DNA from: CAYNRG01 sp047973125
GTDB taxonomy: Bacteria > Bacillota_I > Bacilli_A > Erysipelotrichales > Erysipelotrichaceae
Length of the DNA stretch: 64,000 bases
Assembly (NCBI GenBank): GCA_047973125.1
Contig: JBKEBK010000008.1
Span: forward strand, 1 to 64,000
Direction of reading: 5' to 3'
The translations under genes and the position numbers were made by a program. Shown in pieces: positions 34,254 to 43,186 of the stretch. Positions within the stretch are counted from its first letter, which is position 1. Every line of letters starts with the position of its first letter. A model generated the notes under the pieces. That model was not told the DNA's origin, did no database searches, and saw only the letters and a program-made list of their open reading frames with translations.

Positions 34254-37200
34254 TTACTGTACTTCTTCATCAAAGCCAACTTCCGCTGCCTCTGGAAGAT
34301 CTTTTTCTTCTTTTATTGTTAACCCTTCAGTATCTCTCATCATTTCACTAAGATTACTATCTACATAGTCATCTTGAGTGATCTTTTTAAGTTCAACCTC
34401 TTCACCATCAGCACTTAATGCCTTAACATCAATTGCTAATGCTTGAAGTTCATGTTTTAATACTCTAAATGATTCTGGAATTCCAGGTTCTGGAACAGGT
34501 TTCCCCTTAATAATTGCCTCATATGTTCTTGTACGACCAACGATATCATCCGATTTTACTGTTAAGATTTCTTGTAAAGTATGTGCTGCTCCATAAGCCT
34601 CAAGCGCCCAAACTTCCATCTCACCAAAACGTTGTCCACCATTTTGAGCCTTACCACCTAGTGGTTGTTGCGTAACTAAGCTGTATGGACCAGTTGCACG
34701 AGCATGTAGTTTGTCATCAACCATGTGTGCAAGCTTAATCATATACATAAGACCAACTGAAATACGCTCATCATAAACTTCTCCAGTTCTTCCATCATAC
34801 AATGTTTGCTTACCATCAGGTGTACACTCTGCTTCTTCCATTATCGACTTTAATTCTTCATTACTAATACCATCAAAAACCGGTGTAGCAAACTTAACTC
34901 CAAGTTTTTTAGCTGCAAAACCTAAGTGTATTTCAAGTACTTGTCCAATATTCATCCGTGATGGAACACCAAATGGGTTAAGCATGATATCAACAGGAGT
35001 ACCATCTGGAAGGTATGGCATATCTTCCATAGGGAGAATTTTTGAAATTACCCCTTTATTTCCATGACGACCAGCCATCTTATCACCCTCAGAAATCTTA
35101 CGTTTTTGAACAATATAAACCTTAACTACTTCATTAACTCCAGGTGATAAATCATGCCCTTCACTTCTTTTAAATACTCTAACTGAGTGAATAATCCCAG
35201 CTCCACCATGAGGAACTTTAAGCGAATTATCACGAACTTCTCTAGACTTCTCACCAAAAATTGCCAACAACAGTTTTTCCTCAGGAGAAACTTCAGTTTG
35301 ACCCTTAGGAGTAACCTTACCAACTAAGATATCTCCTTCTTTTACCTCAGCACCAATTCTTACAATTCCGCGCTCATTTAAATGACGACAAGAATTTTCA
35401 GATACATTTGGAATATCCCTAGTAATCTCTTCTGGACCAAGCTTTGTATCACGAACTTCAATATCATACTCTTCGATATGAATCGAAGTATATACATCTT
35501 CTTTAACCATTCTCTCAGACATGATAATAGCATCTTCATAGTTGTAACCATGCCATGTCATAAAGGCGATTGTAACATTTTGACCAAGAGCAAGCTCTCC
35601 ATTTTGCATTGATGGACCATCAGCAAGAATCATACCACGCTTTACTTGATCGCCATTTTTAACAATTGGATGTTGGTTAATACAAGTACCAGCATTTGAT
35701 CTTTTAAATTTATCAAGTTGATATTCTTTATCACCATTATCACCACTAACAATAATCTTATTAGCATCACAATAGGTAACCATTCCATCCTCACTTGCAA
35801 CAATTCCAGATCCAGAATCTAAAGCAATACTATGCTCAATGCCAGTACCAACATATGGAGAATCTGGACGAAGCAAAGGAACCGCTTGACGTTGCATGTT
35901 TGCTCCCATTAATGCACGAGAAGCATCATCATTTTCTAAGAAAGGAATACATGCAGTAGCAACTGATACAATTTGTTTTGGTGAAATATCCGCTAATTCA
36001 ACATCAGCAACATCAGCTAGAATAGTTTCTCCAGCCTTTCTTGCTACTACCTGTCCCTTAGGAAGTTTTCCATCAATAACCTCATTAGCCTGGGCAATTA
36101 CATAATCTCTCTCTTCATCAGCAGAAAGATAAATCGCTTCAGTACTAACTTTACCATTCTTTTCAACCTTACGATAAGGAGTTTGAATAAATCCATATTC
36201 ATCAATCCTTGCATAAGTTGTTAAATTTGAAATCAAACCAATGTTTGGACCCTCAGGAGTCTCAATTGGACAAATACGACCATAATGCGAGTTATGAACA
36301 TCACGCACTTCAAAACCAGCACGCTCTCTTGTAAGACCACCTGGACCAAGTGCTGAAATACGACGTTTATTAGTAAGTTCAGCCAATGGATTTTGTTGAT
36401 CCATAAACTGTGATAATTGTGAACTTGAAAAGAATTCTTTTATTGCAGCTGTTAAAGGTCTAATATTAGTTAATTTCTTAGCAGTAACTTCTGCAATATC
36501 AGAAATTGACATTCTCTCTTTTACAACTCTTTCCATTCTTGCAAGACCAACTCTAAATTGATTTTGAATAAGTTCACCAACTGTACGAATACGACGATTA
36601 CCAAGTTGGTCAATATCATCAACATTACCAATTGAGTCAATCATATTTAATTGATAACTATAGAAAGCTAACATATCAGAAATTGTAATAGAACGACTTT
36701 TATTTAGTGGATCACAAGCCAAAGCCTTAACAATATAATCAGGATCTTGAACAGATGCAAGCTTAACACACTGAACTGCAGATCCTACAAGATATACAGC
36801 AATCTTTTGATCATTCTTTACTAAACTTTCAATCTTATCTTTATTTTTAATTGTTAAAGACATTAGTTTCTCATCAGGATGATATCTATCAACAAGTAAA
36901 TCATCATCTTTTAAACATAAATCATGATCATCCTCTGTAATTCTACCAATTACATAAAGACGCTCACCATAATTCAATACCGCTTTAACATTTGTTTTAT
37001 TAAGCATAACCTTTTGAGCTATGATTTCACTATATACTCGAATTTCACTAAACTCTTTAGCAATTTTATCAATTTCAGCCTTAGTTAAAACTAAACCTTT
37101 ATCAAAGTTATTTGACTTACCTTCAAGATCAGTAGCTAAAATTCTACCCTCAAGATAATCAAAATCATCACTTGAAACACTTACAATTCCAGGATGTGAG

Positions 37201-38378
37201 AATTTGTAGTTAAAAGGCATTGCCTTCATATAACCACCCCTTGCAAGCTCTTGTTTGACAAGATTTCTCTCATCACGAGTAAGCAAGGTTTTCTTTTTCT
37301 TAACTACTGTCTTACCACTAGCATCCTTAATATCTTCCATCAATAAAGAAGTCTCTAAACGCTCAGTAATACTTAATTTCTTACCAAGTTTATATCGACC
37401 AGCCTTAGTTAAATCATAGCGACGATAGTCAAAAAACTTACCATTTGTAAGTGAAATTGAACCATCAACAGTTGGAACTTCATCAGATCTTTGGTTTTCA
37501 TACAACGTTAAAAGAGCCTCTTGAGTAGTAACAACCTTATCTGCAGCCAATGTATTTTGAAGTTCTTCATAATTACCAAAAATTGCAGAATAAAGAAGTA
37601 AATAACTATTCAAAAATTCCTTTTCTTCACCCTCAACAATTAAATCTTCATTAACATCAAAATTGAGCGCTTTTAAAAATTGCTTCATCGGTTTATGATC
37701 AAAAGCATTTTCGCCCTTTTGAATCTCTAAACTTAAACCAACAGCTTTATATAATATAGTAGAAAGAATTTTACGCTTGCGGTCAACAGAAAGATGTAAA
37801 ATACGACCAAGAGCCGCCTTTTTACCATCAGACTTTAATTCCAACCAAGTACCACGACTTGGAATTAACTCTGATTTAAAAACATCCTTACCAGTTTTAT
37901 CCTCAGTAGAAATATCAAAATACGCCCCTGGAGATCTTATAATTTGAGAAACAATAACGCGCTCTGCGCCATTAATAATAAAGGTACCATTCTCAGTCAT
38001 TAAAGGAAAATCACCTAAAAAGATATCATCTCTTTTAGTGATGATCTCACCAGTTTCAGGATCAACCATTTCAAGTCTCATCTTCCCCTTAATAGGAGCA
38101 GCATAGTTTGTTTCTCTATATTTGCTCTCATTAACTGAAAATTTAGGTTCACCAAATTCGTACCCTTCAAAACTTAAATGCATATTACCACTATAGTTAC
38201 TAATTGGATATACATCATCAAATACCTCTTTGATCCCCACATTCTTCAACCAATCAAATGAGTCAGTTTGTATCTCAACTAAATCAGGAAGTTTTAACTC
38301 CCCACTCGCCTTAGAATAATCTCTTCGAGTAGCGTTATTCCCCAAATCAATTACACGATATGTTTCTTTTTTTGCCAT
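34254..38378 (-). CDS. rpoB: RNA polymerase beta subunit
   Basis: About 1374 residues, longer than Bacillus RpoB (about 1190) because the central lobe (about 300-550) is expanded, as in Mycoplasma. The rifampicin-binding cluster reads SSQLSQFMDQQNPLAELTNK around 654-672, so Asn occupies the place of E. coli His526 (codon at 36369-36371). HNSHYGRICPIETPEGPNIG and the C-terminal VWALEAYGAAHTLQEILT are standard. The ATG at 38378 follows AAAGGA by 8 bases; an ATG three codons earlier overlaps that site. It has its own promoter (38463-38491) and a long 5' UTR hairpin. Confidence 0.97.
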   Translation of the reverse strand: MAKKETYRVIDLGNNATRRDYSKASGELKLPDLVEIQTDSFDWLKNVGIKEVFDDVYPISNYSGNMHLSFEGYEFGEPKFSVNESKYRETNYAAPIKGKMRLEMVDPETGEIITKRDDIFLGDFPLMTENGTFIINGAERVIVSQIIRSPGAYFDISTEDKTGKDVFKSELIPSRGTWLELKSDGKKAALGRILHLSVDRKRKILSTILYKAVGLSLEIQKGENAFDHKPMKQFLKALNFDVNEDLIVEGEEKEFLNSYLLLYSAIFGNYEELQNTLAADKVVTTQEALLTLYENQRSDEVPTVDGSISLTNGKFFDYRRYDLTKAGRYKLGKKLSITERLETSLLMEDIKDASGKTVVKKKKTLLTRDERNLVKQELARGGYMKAMPFNYKFSHPGIVSVSSDDFDYLEGRILATDLEGKSNNFDKGLVLTKAEIDKIAKEFSEIRVYSEIIAQKVMLNKTNVKAVLNYGERLYVIGRITEDDHDLCLKDDDLLVDRYHPDEKLMSLTIKNKDKIESLVKNDQKIAVYLVGSAVQCVKLASVQDPDYIVKALACDPLNKSRSITISDMLAFYSYQLNMIDSIGNVDDIDQLGNRRIRTVGELIQNQFRVGLARMERVVKERMSISDIAEVTAKKLTNIRPLTAAIKEFFSSSQLSQFMDQQNPLAELTNKRRISALGPGGLTRERAGFEVRDVHNSHYGRICPIETPEGPNIGLISNLTTYARIDEYGFIQTPYRKVEKNGKVSTEAIYLSADEERDYVIAQANEVIDGKLPKGQVVARKAGETILADVADVELADISPKQIVSVATACIPFLENDDASRALMGANMQRQAVPLLRPDSPYVGTGIEHSIALDSGSGIVASEDGMVTYCDANKIIVSGDNGDKEYQLDKFKRSNAGTCINQHPIVKNGDQVKRGMILADGPSMQNGELALGQNVTIAFMTWHGYNYEDAIIMSERMVKEDVYTSIHIEEYDIEVRDTKLGPEEITRDIPNVSENSCRHLNERGIVRIGAEVKEGDILVGKVTPKGQTEVSPEEKLLLAIFGEKSREVRDNSLKVPHGGAGIIHSVRVFKRSEGHDLSPGVNEVVKVYIVQKRKISEGDKMAGRHGNKGVISKILPMEDMPYLPDGTPVDIMLNPFGVPSRMNIGQVLEIHLGFAAKKLGVKFATPVFDGISNEELKSIMEEAECTPDGKQTLYDGRTGEVYDERISVGLMYMIKLAHMVDDKLHARATGPYSLVTQQPLGGKAQNGGQRFGEMEVWALEAYGAAHTLQEILTVKSDDIVGRTRTYEAIIKGKPVPEPGIPESFRVLKHELQALAIDVKALSADGEEVELKKITQDDYVDSNLSEMMRDTEGLTIKEEKDLPEAAEVGFDEEVQ

Positions 38379-38406
38379 CTTCGCCATCCTTTCGAATACT
38401 TTTTAT

Positions 38407-38448
38407 AAAGTCCAATAGGGTGCATTAAACCCTTACTAAATTAGACTT
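38407..38448 (-). promoter_or_regulatory. Hairpin in the rpoB 5' UTR
   Basis: A 10-bp stem AAAGTCTAAT/ATTGGACTTT (minus strand, with G-U pairs), with an inner AGGGT/ACCCT stem, lies between the rpoB promoter and its ribosome binding site. There is no T run, so it is not a terminator. It could regulate translation or stability, or mark RNA processing. Confidence 0.55.
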
Positions 38449-38462
38449 TTATGCAATTTACT

Positions 38463-38491
38463 ATATTATCATAATTAAATCAATATGTCAA
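38463..38491 (-). promoter_or_regulatory. rpoBC promoter
   Basis: TTGACA (complement 38486-38491), 17 bp, TAATAT (complement 38463-38468). The -35 contains the TGA stop codon of the methyltransferase gene. Confidence 0.8.
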
Positions 38492-39084
38492 CCTATTTTT
38501 TTAGACCTCAAAACCCAAAACCCCTTGTCTCTATTTATAAGTTCACAATTAGAAAATATTTCAATTAACTTATTTTTTGCACTTTGTGCCCCATGTGATT
38601 TTCTAATAACAATCCACAGATATCCACCAGTTTCTAAATATTTATAACTATCTTCAAATAGCTGATATATAACAGCCTTACCAGCTCTTATTGGAGGATT
38701 ACAAATTATCGATGAGAAAGTACCATCAATATTTGAGAAACCCGAAGATAAAATATATTCAATATTAACATTATTTTTATCTGCATTTATTTTAGATAAA
38801 TCGATACAACGAGAATTTGTATCAACACCAATTATATTAGATGAGCCAAACAAACTCTTAAGCACAATACCAATAACCCCATAACCACAACCAAGATCTA
38901 ATACCCTTGATCCAATAGGGAGCTTACAAACACTATCTAATAAGACAATAGACCCCAAATCAACCTCATCTTTACTAAATACCCCATTATCAGTTATAAA
39001 GCTATAACAAACGCCCAAAAACCGGAAAGAAATTTCTCTCCGGTTTTGTTTAAGATTGCGATTGTCCGTAAAATAATGACTCAT
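38488..39084 (-). CDS. Class I SAM-dependent methyltransferase, RsmC/YbxB-like
   Basis: A 198-residue methyltransferase. The N-terminus SHYFTDNRNLKQNRR and the following ITDNGVFSKDEVDLGSIVLL match YbxB-type proteins that lie between rplL and rpoB in Bacillota. The SAM loop is VLDLGCGYGVIGIVL (near 63), the acidic residue is in IIGVDTNSRCIDLSKIN, and the catalytic IICNPPIRAG (near 128) indicates N-methylation of a base, probably rRNA guanine. The start is the ATG at 39084 behind AAGG. Codons for residues 12-26 contain a complete intrinsic terminator (39012-39047), and the stop codon lies in the rpoB -35 box. Confidence 0.87.
   Translation of the reverse strand: MSHYFTDNRNLKQNRREISFRFLGVCYSFITDNGVFSKDEVDLGSIVLLDSVCKLPIGSRVLDLGCGYGVIGIVLKSLFGSSNIIGVDTNSRCIDLSKINADKNNVNIEYILSSGFSNIDGTFSSIICNPPIRAGKAVIYQLFEDSYKYLETGGYLWIVIRKSHGAQSAKNKLIEIFSNCELINRDKGFWVLRSKKIG
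39012..39047 (-). terminator. Terminator nested in the methyltransferase coding sequence
   Basis: On the minus strand a 14-bp stem AAAACCGGAGAGAA/TTCTTTCCGGTTTT (one G-U pair) is followed directly by TTTTT. It lies about 75 bases downstream of the rplL stop, so it should end or attenuate rplJL transcription while also coding for residues of the methyltransferase. Confidence 0.8.
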
Positions 39085-39122
39085 CTGCATCCTTCTTTCT
39101 TTTGGGTGTTTTTTTTAAAAAA

Positions 39123-39494
39123 CTATTTAACTTCTACTGTAGCTCCAGCATCCATTAATTTTTTCTTAACTTCTTCAGCTTCTTCAGGTGAGATAGCTTC
39201 TTTGATTGGGCTAGGTGCACCATCAACTAATTTCTTAGCGTCAACAAGACCAAGTCCAGTGATTTCACGAACAGCCTTGATAACTCCAACTTTACTATCA
39301 CCAGGAGCTGTAAGAATTACACTTACTTCTGATGGACCAGCTGCTGCATCATCAGACGCTGCTGCTGCAACTGCTACTGGAGCCGCTGCTGTTACATTAA
39401 ATTTTTCTTCGATTGCTTTTACTAATTCATTTAGCTCAAGGATTGTAGCACCCTCTAAATAAGCTAAGATATCATCATGTGATAATTTTGCCAT
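39123..39494 (-). CDS. rplL: Ribosomal protein bL12 (L7/L12)
   Basis: A 123-residue stalk protein. The N-terminal dimerisation part LSHDDILAYLEGATILELNE leads through an Ala-rich hinge (about 38-52) to the C-terminal factor-binding domain with KVGVIKAVREITGLGLVDAKKLVDGAPSPIKE-type sequence. It binds L10 and recruits translation GTPases. It has an AGGAGG site and lies 21 bp behind rplJ. Standard length. Confidence 0.97.
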   Translation of the reverse strand: MAKLSHDDILAYLEGATILELNELVKAIEEKFNVTAAAPVAVAAAASDDAAAGPSEVSVILTAPGDSKVGVIKAVREITGLGLVDAKKLVDGAPSPIKEAISPEEAEEVKKKLMDAGATVEVK

Positions 39495-39515
39495 TTTATT
39501 GTCCTCCTATATGGT

Positions 39516-40202
39516 CTATTCAGCTGACTTTTCAGCTTCTTCTTTTACTGCTTCTTTAGCTTCTGCTTTTGCTTCAGCCTTTACTTCTTCTTTTGCTTCT
39601 TCTTTAGTTTCAGCTTTTACTTCTTCTTTAGCTTCAACTTTAGCTTCTGCCTTCACTTCTTCTTTTGCTTCAACCTTTGTCTCAGCTTTTTCTTCCTTAA
39701 CTGCTACCTCACCATTATCTTTAGCATCGCTAACTGCTTTTACAGCACAAGCAAATGATCTAACAGGCGATTGTAAACAACTAAGTAACATAGAAAGTAA
39801 TCCTTCTCTGCTTGGTAAGCTTGATAGTTCTTTAAGTGTATCGATTCCAACAATTTTGCCTTCAACGACACCACTTTTTAAAACTAAAGCCTTATGAGTT
39901 TTTGCGAATTTAGCAAGAACTCTACTTGGTGCAACTGCATCATCACTAAATGCGATGGCATTTGGACCTGTTAATTGTTCAGTAAGTTCTGTATATCCAG
40001 CAGCCTCAACAGCACGAGATGACATTGAATTCTTATAAACTTTAAGTTCAATATTCTCTGCACGTAGTTGACGTCTAAGATCAGAAACCTCTGCAACACT
40101 TAACCCACGATACTCGACGATAACCGATGAAGCACTCTTAGTAAACTTATCTTGAATTTCACTAACAAGGCTTTTCTTGGCATCTAATACCGCTTCTCTC
40201 AT
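39516..40202 (-). CDS. rplJ: Ribosomal protein uL10 with long charged tail
   Basis: A 228-residue protein. The first about 168 residues are a normal L10 (MREAVLDAKKSLVSEIQDKF, VIVEYRGLSVAEVSDLRRQL, GPNAIAFS), which anchors L12 to the ribosome. The last 60 residues are an unusual Lys/Glu/Ala/Val tail of near repeats of VKAEAK and AKEEVK, absent from most L10 proteins. The start at 40202 has GGAGGTG, while the frame open to 40238 is not preceded by a site. Preceded by an L10 leader, so probably autoregulated by L10-L12 binding. Confidence 0.93.
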   Translation of the reverse strand: MREAVLDAKKSLVSEIQDKFTKSASSVIVEYRGLSVAEVSDLRRQLRAENIELKVYKNSMSSRAVEAAGYTELTEQLTGPNAIAFSDDAVAPSRVLAKFAKTHKALVLKSGVVEGKIVGIDTLKELSSLPSREGLLSMLLSCLQSPVRSFACAVKAVSDAKDNGEVAVKEEKAETKVEAKEEVKAEAKVEAKEEVKAETKEEAKEEVKAEAKAEAKEAVKEEAEKSAE

Positions 40203-40246
40203 TGCAACACCTCCATCTTCTTTTAACAATATACTCACTTATAAAG

Positions 40247-40345
40247 AAAACCTGCACTTGACAGTACAGGTTAAAATACAAACTTTGTTTGATCTTACCT
40301 CGGCAACATTATTAAGCTTACGCCGTTACTGTCTATGGTATATTG
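40247..40345 (-). promoter_or_regulatory. L10 leader (ribosomal protein autoregulatory RNA)
   Basis: On the minus strand the transcript carries CATAGACAGTAACGGCG, then TTAATAATGTTGCCGAGGTAA, the conserved L10-binding core of Bacillota L10 leaders. A hairpin AACCTG/CAGGTT followed by TTTTC at 40247-40274 is the attenuator. When L10-L12 is in excess it binds here and lowers rplJL expression (known for the family). Confidence 0.88.
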
Positions 40346-40356
40346 ATAACTATTAA

Positions 40357-40384
40357 AGTATACAACATATATAATAATTGTCAA
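40357..40384 (-). promoter_or_regulatory. rplJL promoter
   Basis: TTGACA (complement 40379-40384), 16 bp, TATACT (complement 40357-40362), just upstream of the L10 leader. Confidence 0.75.
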
Positions 40385-40397
40385 TAACTTTTTTAAG

Positions 40398-40447
40398 ATA
40401 TTAATTGACAATTATCAATTAGACAAAACACAAGAGGTATCTTTTGT
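40398..40447 (-). terminator. Probable terminator region of the HAD gene
   Basis: Two hairpins follow the HAD stop on the minus strand: AAACAAAAGA/TCTTGTGTTT, imperfect and with TTTG behind it, and TAATTGA/TCAATTA. Weaker than other terminators in the window. Confidence 0.45.
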
Positions 40448-41197
40448 TTATGCTAGATTATCTAATCCTTTTACAAAATCTAAAAATTCTTCTGATGAGC
40501 CAATGTGATCTGCTTCAGCTTCTTCATCCTCATCTCTACTAATTAGATGATCATTTACTAAATAAACAGAAGCACCAAGTTTTTTAACACTCATATCATC
40601 TTTTGCATCATTTCCAACCATCAAACACTCGCTAAAATCAACATCATACTTTTCACCTAGCTCCGCATAATACATTACATCAGGCTTACAGAAGCCATAA
40701 TCTTCAAATGTAGTGAAAGTATCAAATGCATCAATATCAACTCCACTCCACTTAAGTCTTGACTCAGTTGCAATTTTTGGAAATATCGGATTAGTAGCAC
40801 AAATTAATCTATAACCCTTATCTTTTAAAATCTTAACAGCATCGATCATATTTTTATTTTTTGAACATATATTTTCAATCTTTTGAAAATTGTTTGAGTA
40901 AAATGTTTTTAAAACCTCAAGTAAATCCGACTCTTTAAAAGCTGTCGATTTTTCAAAAGTTTCCCAAAAAACTCTTTCATTTGTTTTCTTTCCATCATTT
41001 ACTAACATTTTACTTGTACCTAACATCACACCTTTAATAATTTCATCACCGTCAAGGCCTGTTTTATTAAGATACAACCTTAGCTCTCCAAAGTAATTCT
41101 TAATAAATTCATCTAAATCCATTGGTAATAAAGTACCATCCAAGTCAAATAGAACTGTATTCATAGTTTTATTGTATGATTTATAAATTAAAACCAC
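40448..41197 (-). CDS. HAD family hydrolase
   Basis: A HAD hydrolase of about 238-249 residues. MNTVLFDLDGTLLPMDLDEF carries the nucleophile Asp, LICATNPIFPKIATESRL is motif II (near 120), and FCKPDVMYYAELGEK...CLMVGNDAKDDMSVKKLGA (near 170-205) is motifs III and IV. Substrate unknown. The upstream GTG at 41197 lies close to GGGAGAG, whereas the ATG at 41164 gives the usual family N-terminus but has no clear site; the longer form is kept with doubt. Confidence 0.78.
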   Translation of the reverse strand: MVLIYKSYNKTMNTVLFDLDGTLLPMDLDEFIKNYFGELRLYLNKTGLDGDEIIKGVMLGTSKMLVNDGKKTNERVFWETFEKSTAFKESDLLEVLKTFYSNNFQKIENICSKNKNMIDAVKILKDKGYRLICATNPIFPKIATESRLKWSGVDIDAFDTFTTFEDYGFCKPDVMYYAELGEKYDVDFSECLMVGNDAKDDMSVKKLGASVYLVNDHLISRDEDEEAEADHIGSSEEFLDFVKGLDNLA

Positions 41198-41281
41198 ACT
41201 CTCCCTTCTCTAATATTTAAACACATTTATCGGTTAATAATCAATTTAAAATAAAAATTTAATAAAACTTTCATTTTTTTA

Positions 41282-41896
41282 CTAATTTGTTTTGCTTGCT
41301 AATTCCCAAAGATAGAAACTTGCAACTGTTCCATATGGCGAATATAGCTCTTTATAGTATTCAAAATCTTTTTTACTAACACTATCTAAACCATACAGTA
41401 AACATATTCCTTTTCTTATACCATAGTCATTATAACTTAATATATCTTCCCTTAAACAAGTGAATATCAACAACATTTCTGCAGTCCATATCCCTACACC
41501 TTTACATTTAGTTAAGACCTCAATAAACTTATCAGTAGGTAAATTCTTTAAATCATCTAAATCAATTTCCTTATTTATTATAAGATCACTAAATTCTAAA
41601 ATATAATTAGCTTTACGATTTGAAATCCCCAGCTCTTTAAATTCATCAATTGATAAATTTATTATATTTTCAACTGTTATATCATTTACTTTATCAATTA
41701 ATCTTTTAATAATAGTATCCTTTGCTTGAAGTGATATTTGTTGACTTATGATGTTATAAATAAAATTAAAATAGAAATCTTTAAAAACTTCTCTTTTAAT
41801 AAATCCATATTGATTTATTAAATTTTTCATTTTTTCATCACATAAACATAGATGATTTAACTCTTTTTCACCATACTTAAAATACTCTTTAGACAT
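41282..41896 (-). CDS. DNA-3-methyladenine glycosylase II-like (HhH-GPD)
   Basis: A 204-residue base-excision glycosylase. It has the helix-hairpin-helix KELGISNRKANYILEFS (near 95), GVGIWTAEMLLIF with the Gly-rich hairpin (near 135), and the catalytic Asp in LSYNDYGIRKGI (near 160). It excises alkylated purines. The ATG at 41896 overlaps the ychF stop by 8 bases (ATGTCTAA), so it is coupled; a start at 41923 (METFY) is possible but lies deep inside ychF. Confidence 0.82.
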   Translation of the reverse strand: MSKEYFKYGEKELNHLCLCDEKMKNLINQYGFIKREVFKDFYFNFIYNIISQQISLQAKDTIIKRLIDKVNDITVENIINLSIDEFKELGISNRKANYILEFSDLIINKEIDLDDLKNLPTDKFIEVLTKCKGVGIWTAEMLLIFTCLREDILSYNDYGIRKGICLLYGLDSVSKKDFEYYKELYSPYGTVASFYLWELASKTN

Positions 41897-42989
41897 TAAA
41901 TCTAAAATGTAAAATGTCTCCATCTTTTACAATGTAATCTTTACCCTCTAAACGAAGCTTACCAGCCTCTTTTAATTTGCTTTCACTTTGATACTGCATC
42001 ATATTTTCATAGCTATATGTCTCAGCTCTAATAAATCCTTTTTGAAAATCAGTATGAATAATACCAGCACACTCAGGAGCACTCATACCATCATGGAATG
42101 TCCAAGCTCTTACCTCTACTTCACCTACTGTAAAGTAAGTCTTAAGTCCTAAAATATGGTAGGCAGTCTTAATTACAAGATCTAATCCACTCTGTTTAAT
42201 TCCTAAATCATTTAGAAATTCTTCTTTCTCACTTTGATCTAACATTGATAATTCTTCTTCAATTCTTGCACAAATTGCAATAACATCATTATTCTCATTC
42301 TTTGCATACTCACAAACCCTATTGTAATACTGATTACAACTAGGATCTGAAATTTCTTCTTCAGACATATTCGCAACATATATCATCGGTTTAGCAGTTA
42401 AAAGTTGAAATCCATTTATAATCACTTTTTCCTCTTTTGTAAGATCAAGTGATCTTGCCGGTTTACCCTCTTTTAAAACTTCAACCAGCCTTTCAATAAG
42501 CTTCAATTCAAAAATTGCTTCCTTATCATTTTGTTTAACTTTTCTTTGTAGTTTCGAAACTCTATTTTCCATACTGTTCAAATCAGCTAAAGCCAGCTCT
42601 AAGTTAATTATTTCAATATCTCTTATTGGATCTACTTCACCTTCAACATGGGTAATATTAGGATCATCAAAACATCTAACTACATGGCATATAGCATCAA
42701 CAAGACGAATATGCGAAAGAAATTGATTCCCTAAACCCTCTCCTTTTGAGGCTCCTTTTACTAGCCCTGCAATATCAGTAAATTCAAAAGTTGTATAAAC
42801 TGTCTTTTTAGGCTTAACAATTTTAACTAAGTTATCAACCCTGATATCTTTTACCTCAACAACCCCAACATTGGGATTTATTGTAGCAAATGGATAATTT
42901 GCTGCTTCAACTTGACTCTGTGTAATAGCATTAAATAAAGTTGACTTTCCAACATTGGGTAAACCAACAATTCCAGCTGTTAATGACAT
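41889..42989 (-). CDS. ychF: Redox-regulated ATPase YchF
   Basis: A 366-residue Obg-family protein that prefers ATP. The P-loop is GLPNVGKSTLFNAITQS (near 8-24), then NYPFATINPNVGVVEV, TDIAGLVKGASKGEGLGNQF (G3), a normal-length coiled coil, and the C-terminal TGS domain with GVIHTDF-like AGIIHTDFQKGFIRAETYS. It binds ribosomes and is conserved in nearly all bacteria. It sits in the usual Firmicute pair with the DUF951 gene, which ends immediately before it. Confidence 0.95.
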   Translation of the reverse strand: MSLTAGIVGLPNVGKSTLFNAITQSQVEAANYPFATINPNVGVVEVKDIRVDNLVKIVKPKKTVYTTFEFTDIAGLVKGASKGEGLGNQFLSHIRLVDAICHVVRCFDDPNITHVEGEVDPIRDIEIINLELALADLNSMENRVSKLQRKVKQNDKEAIFELKLIERLVEVLKEGKPARSLDLTKEEKVIINGFQLLTAKPMIYVANMSEEEISDPSCNQYYNRVCEYAKNENNDVIAICARIEEELSMLDQSEKEEFLNDLGIKQSGLDLVIKTAYHILGLKTYFTVGEVEVRAWTFHDGMSAPECAGIIHTDFQKGFIRAETYSYENMMQYQSESKLKEAGKLRLEGKDYIVKDGDILHFRFNV

Positions 42990-43184
42990 CTATTCTTCCT
43001 CCGCTCTTTCAATTATCTTTTTCATTTTTCTTTCAAATTCACTACGAGAAAACATCGCATTACTACCACAACCTAAACACTTAATTTTAATATCAGCACC
43101 CATTCTAATAATCTTCCAATGTTTTGAAAGTCTACATGGATGTTCCTTTTTCATTTGAACAATATCATTTAATCCATATTCCAT
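42990..43184 (-). CDS. DUF951 family zinc-ribbon-like protein
   Basis: A 64-residue protein containing VQMKKEHPCRLSKHWKIIRMG and IKIKCLGCGSNAMFSRSEFE. The three Cys (one in HPC, two in CLGC) suggest a small metal-binding or nucleic-acid-binding domain. The family is nearly always next to ychF in Bacillota; its function is not known. AGAGG precedes the ATG. Confidence 0.85.
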   Translation of the reverse strand: MEYGLNDIVQMKKEHPCRLSKHWKIIRMGADIKIKCLGCGSNAMFSRSEFERKMKKIIERAEEE

Positions 43185-43186
43185 AA

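Noticed and set aside
39499..39897. Plus-strand frame of 132 codons rich in Ser and Ala
   Set aside because: It is the antisense of the repetitive rplJ tail, and its composition follows from the Lys/Glu/Ala codons.
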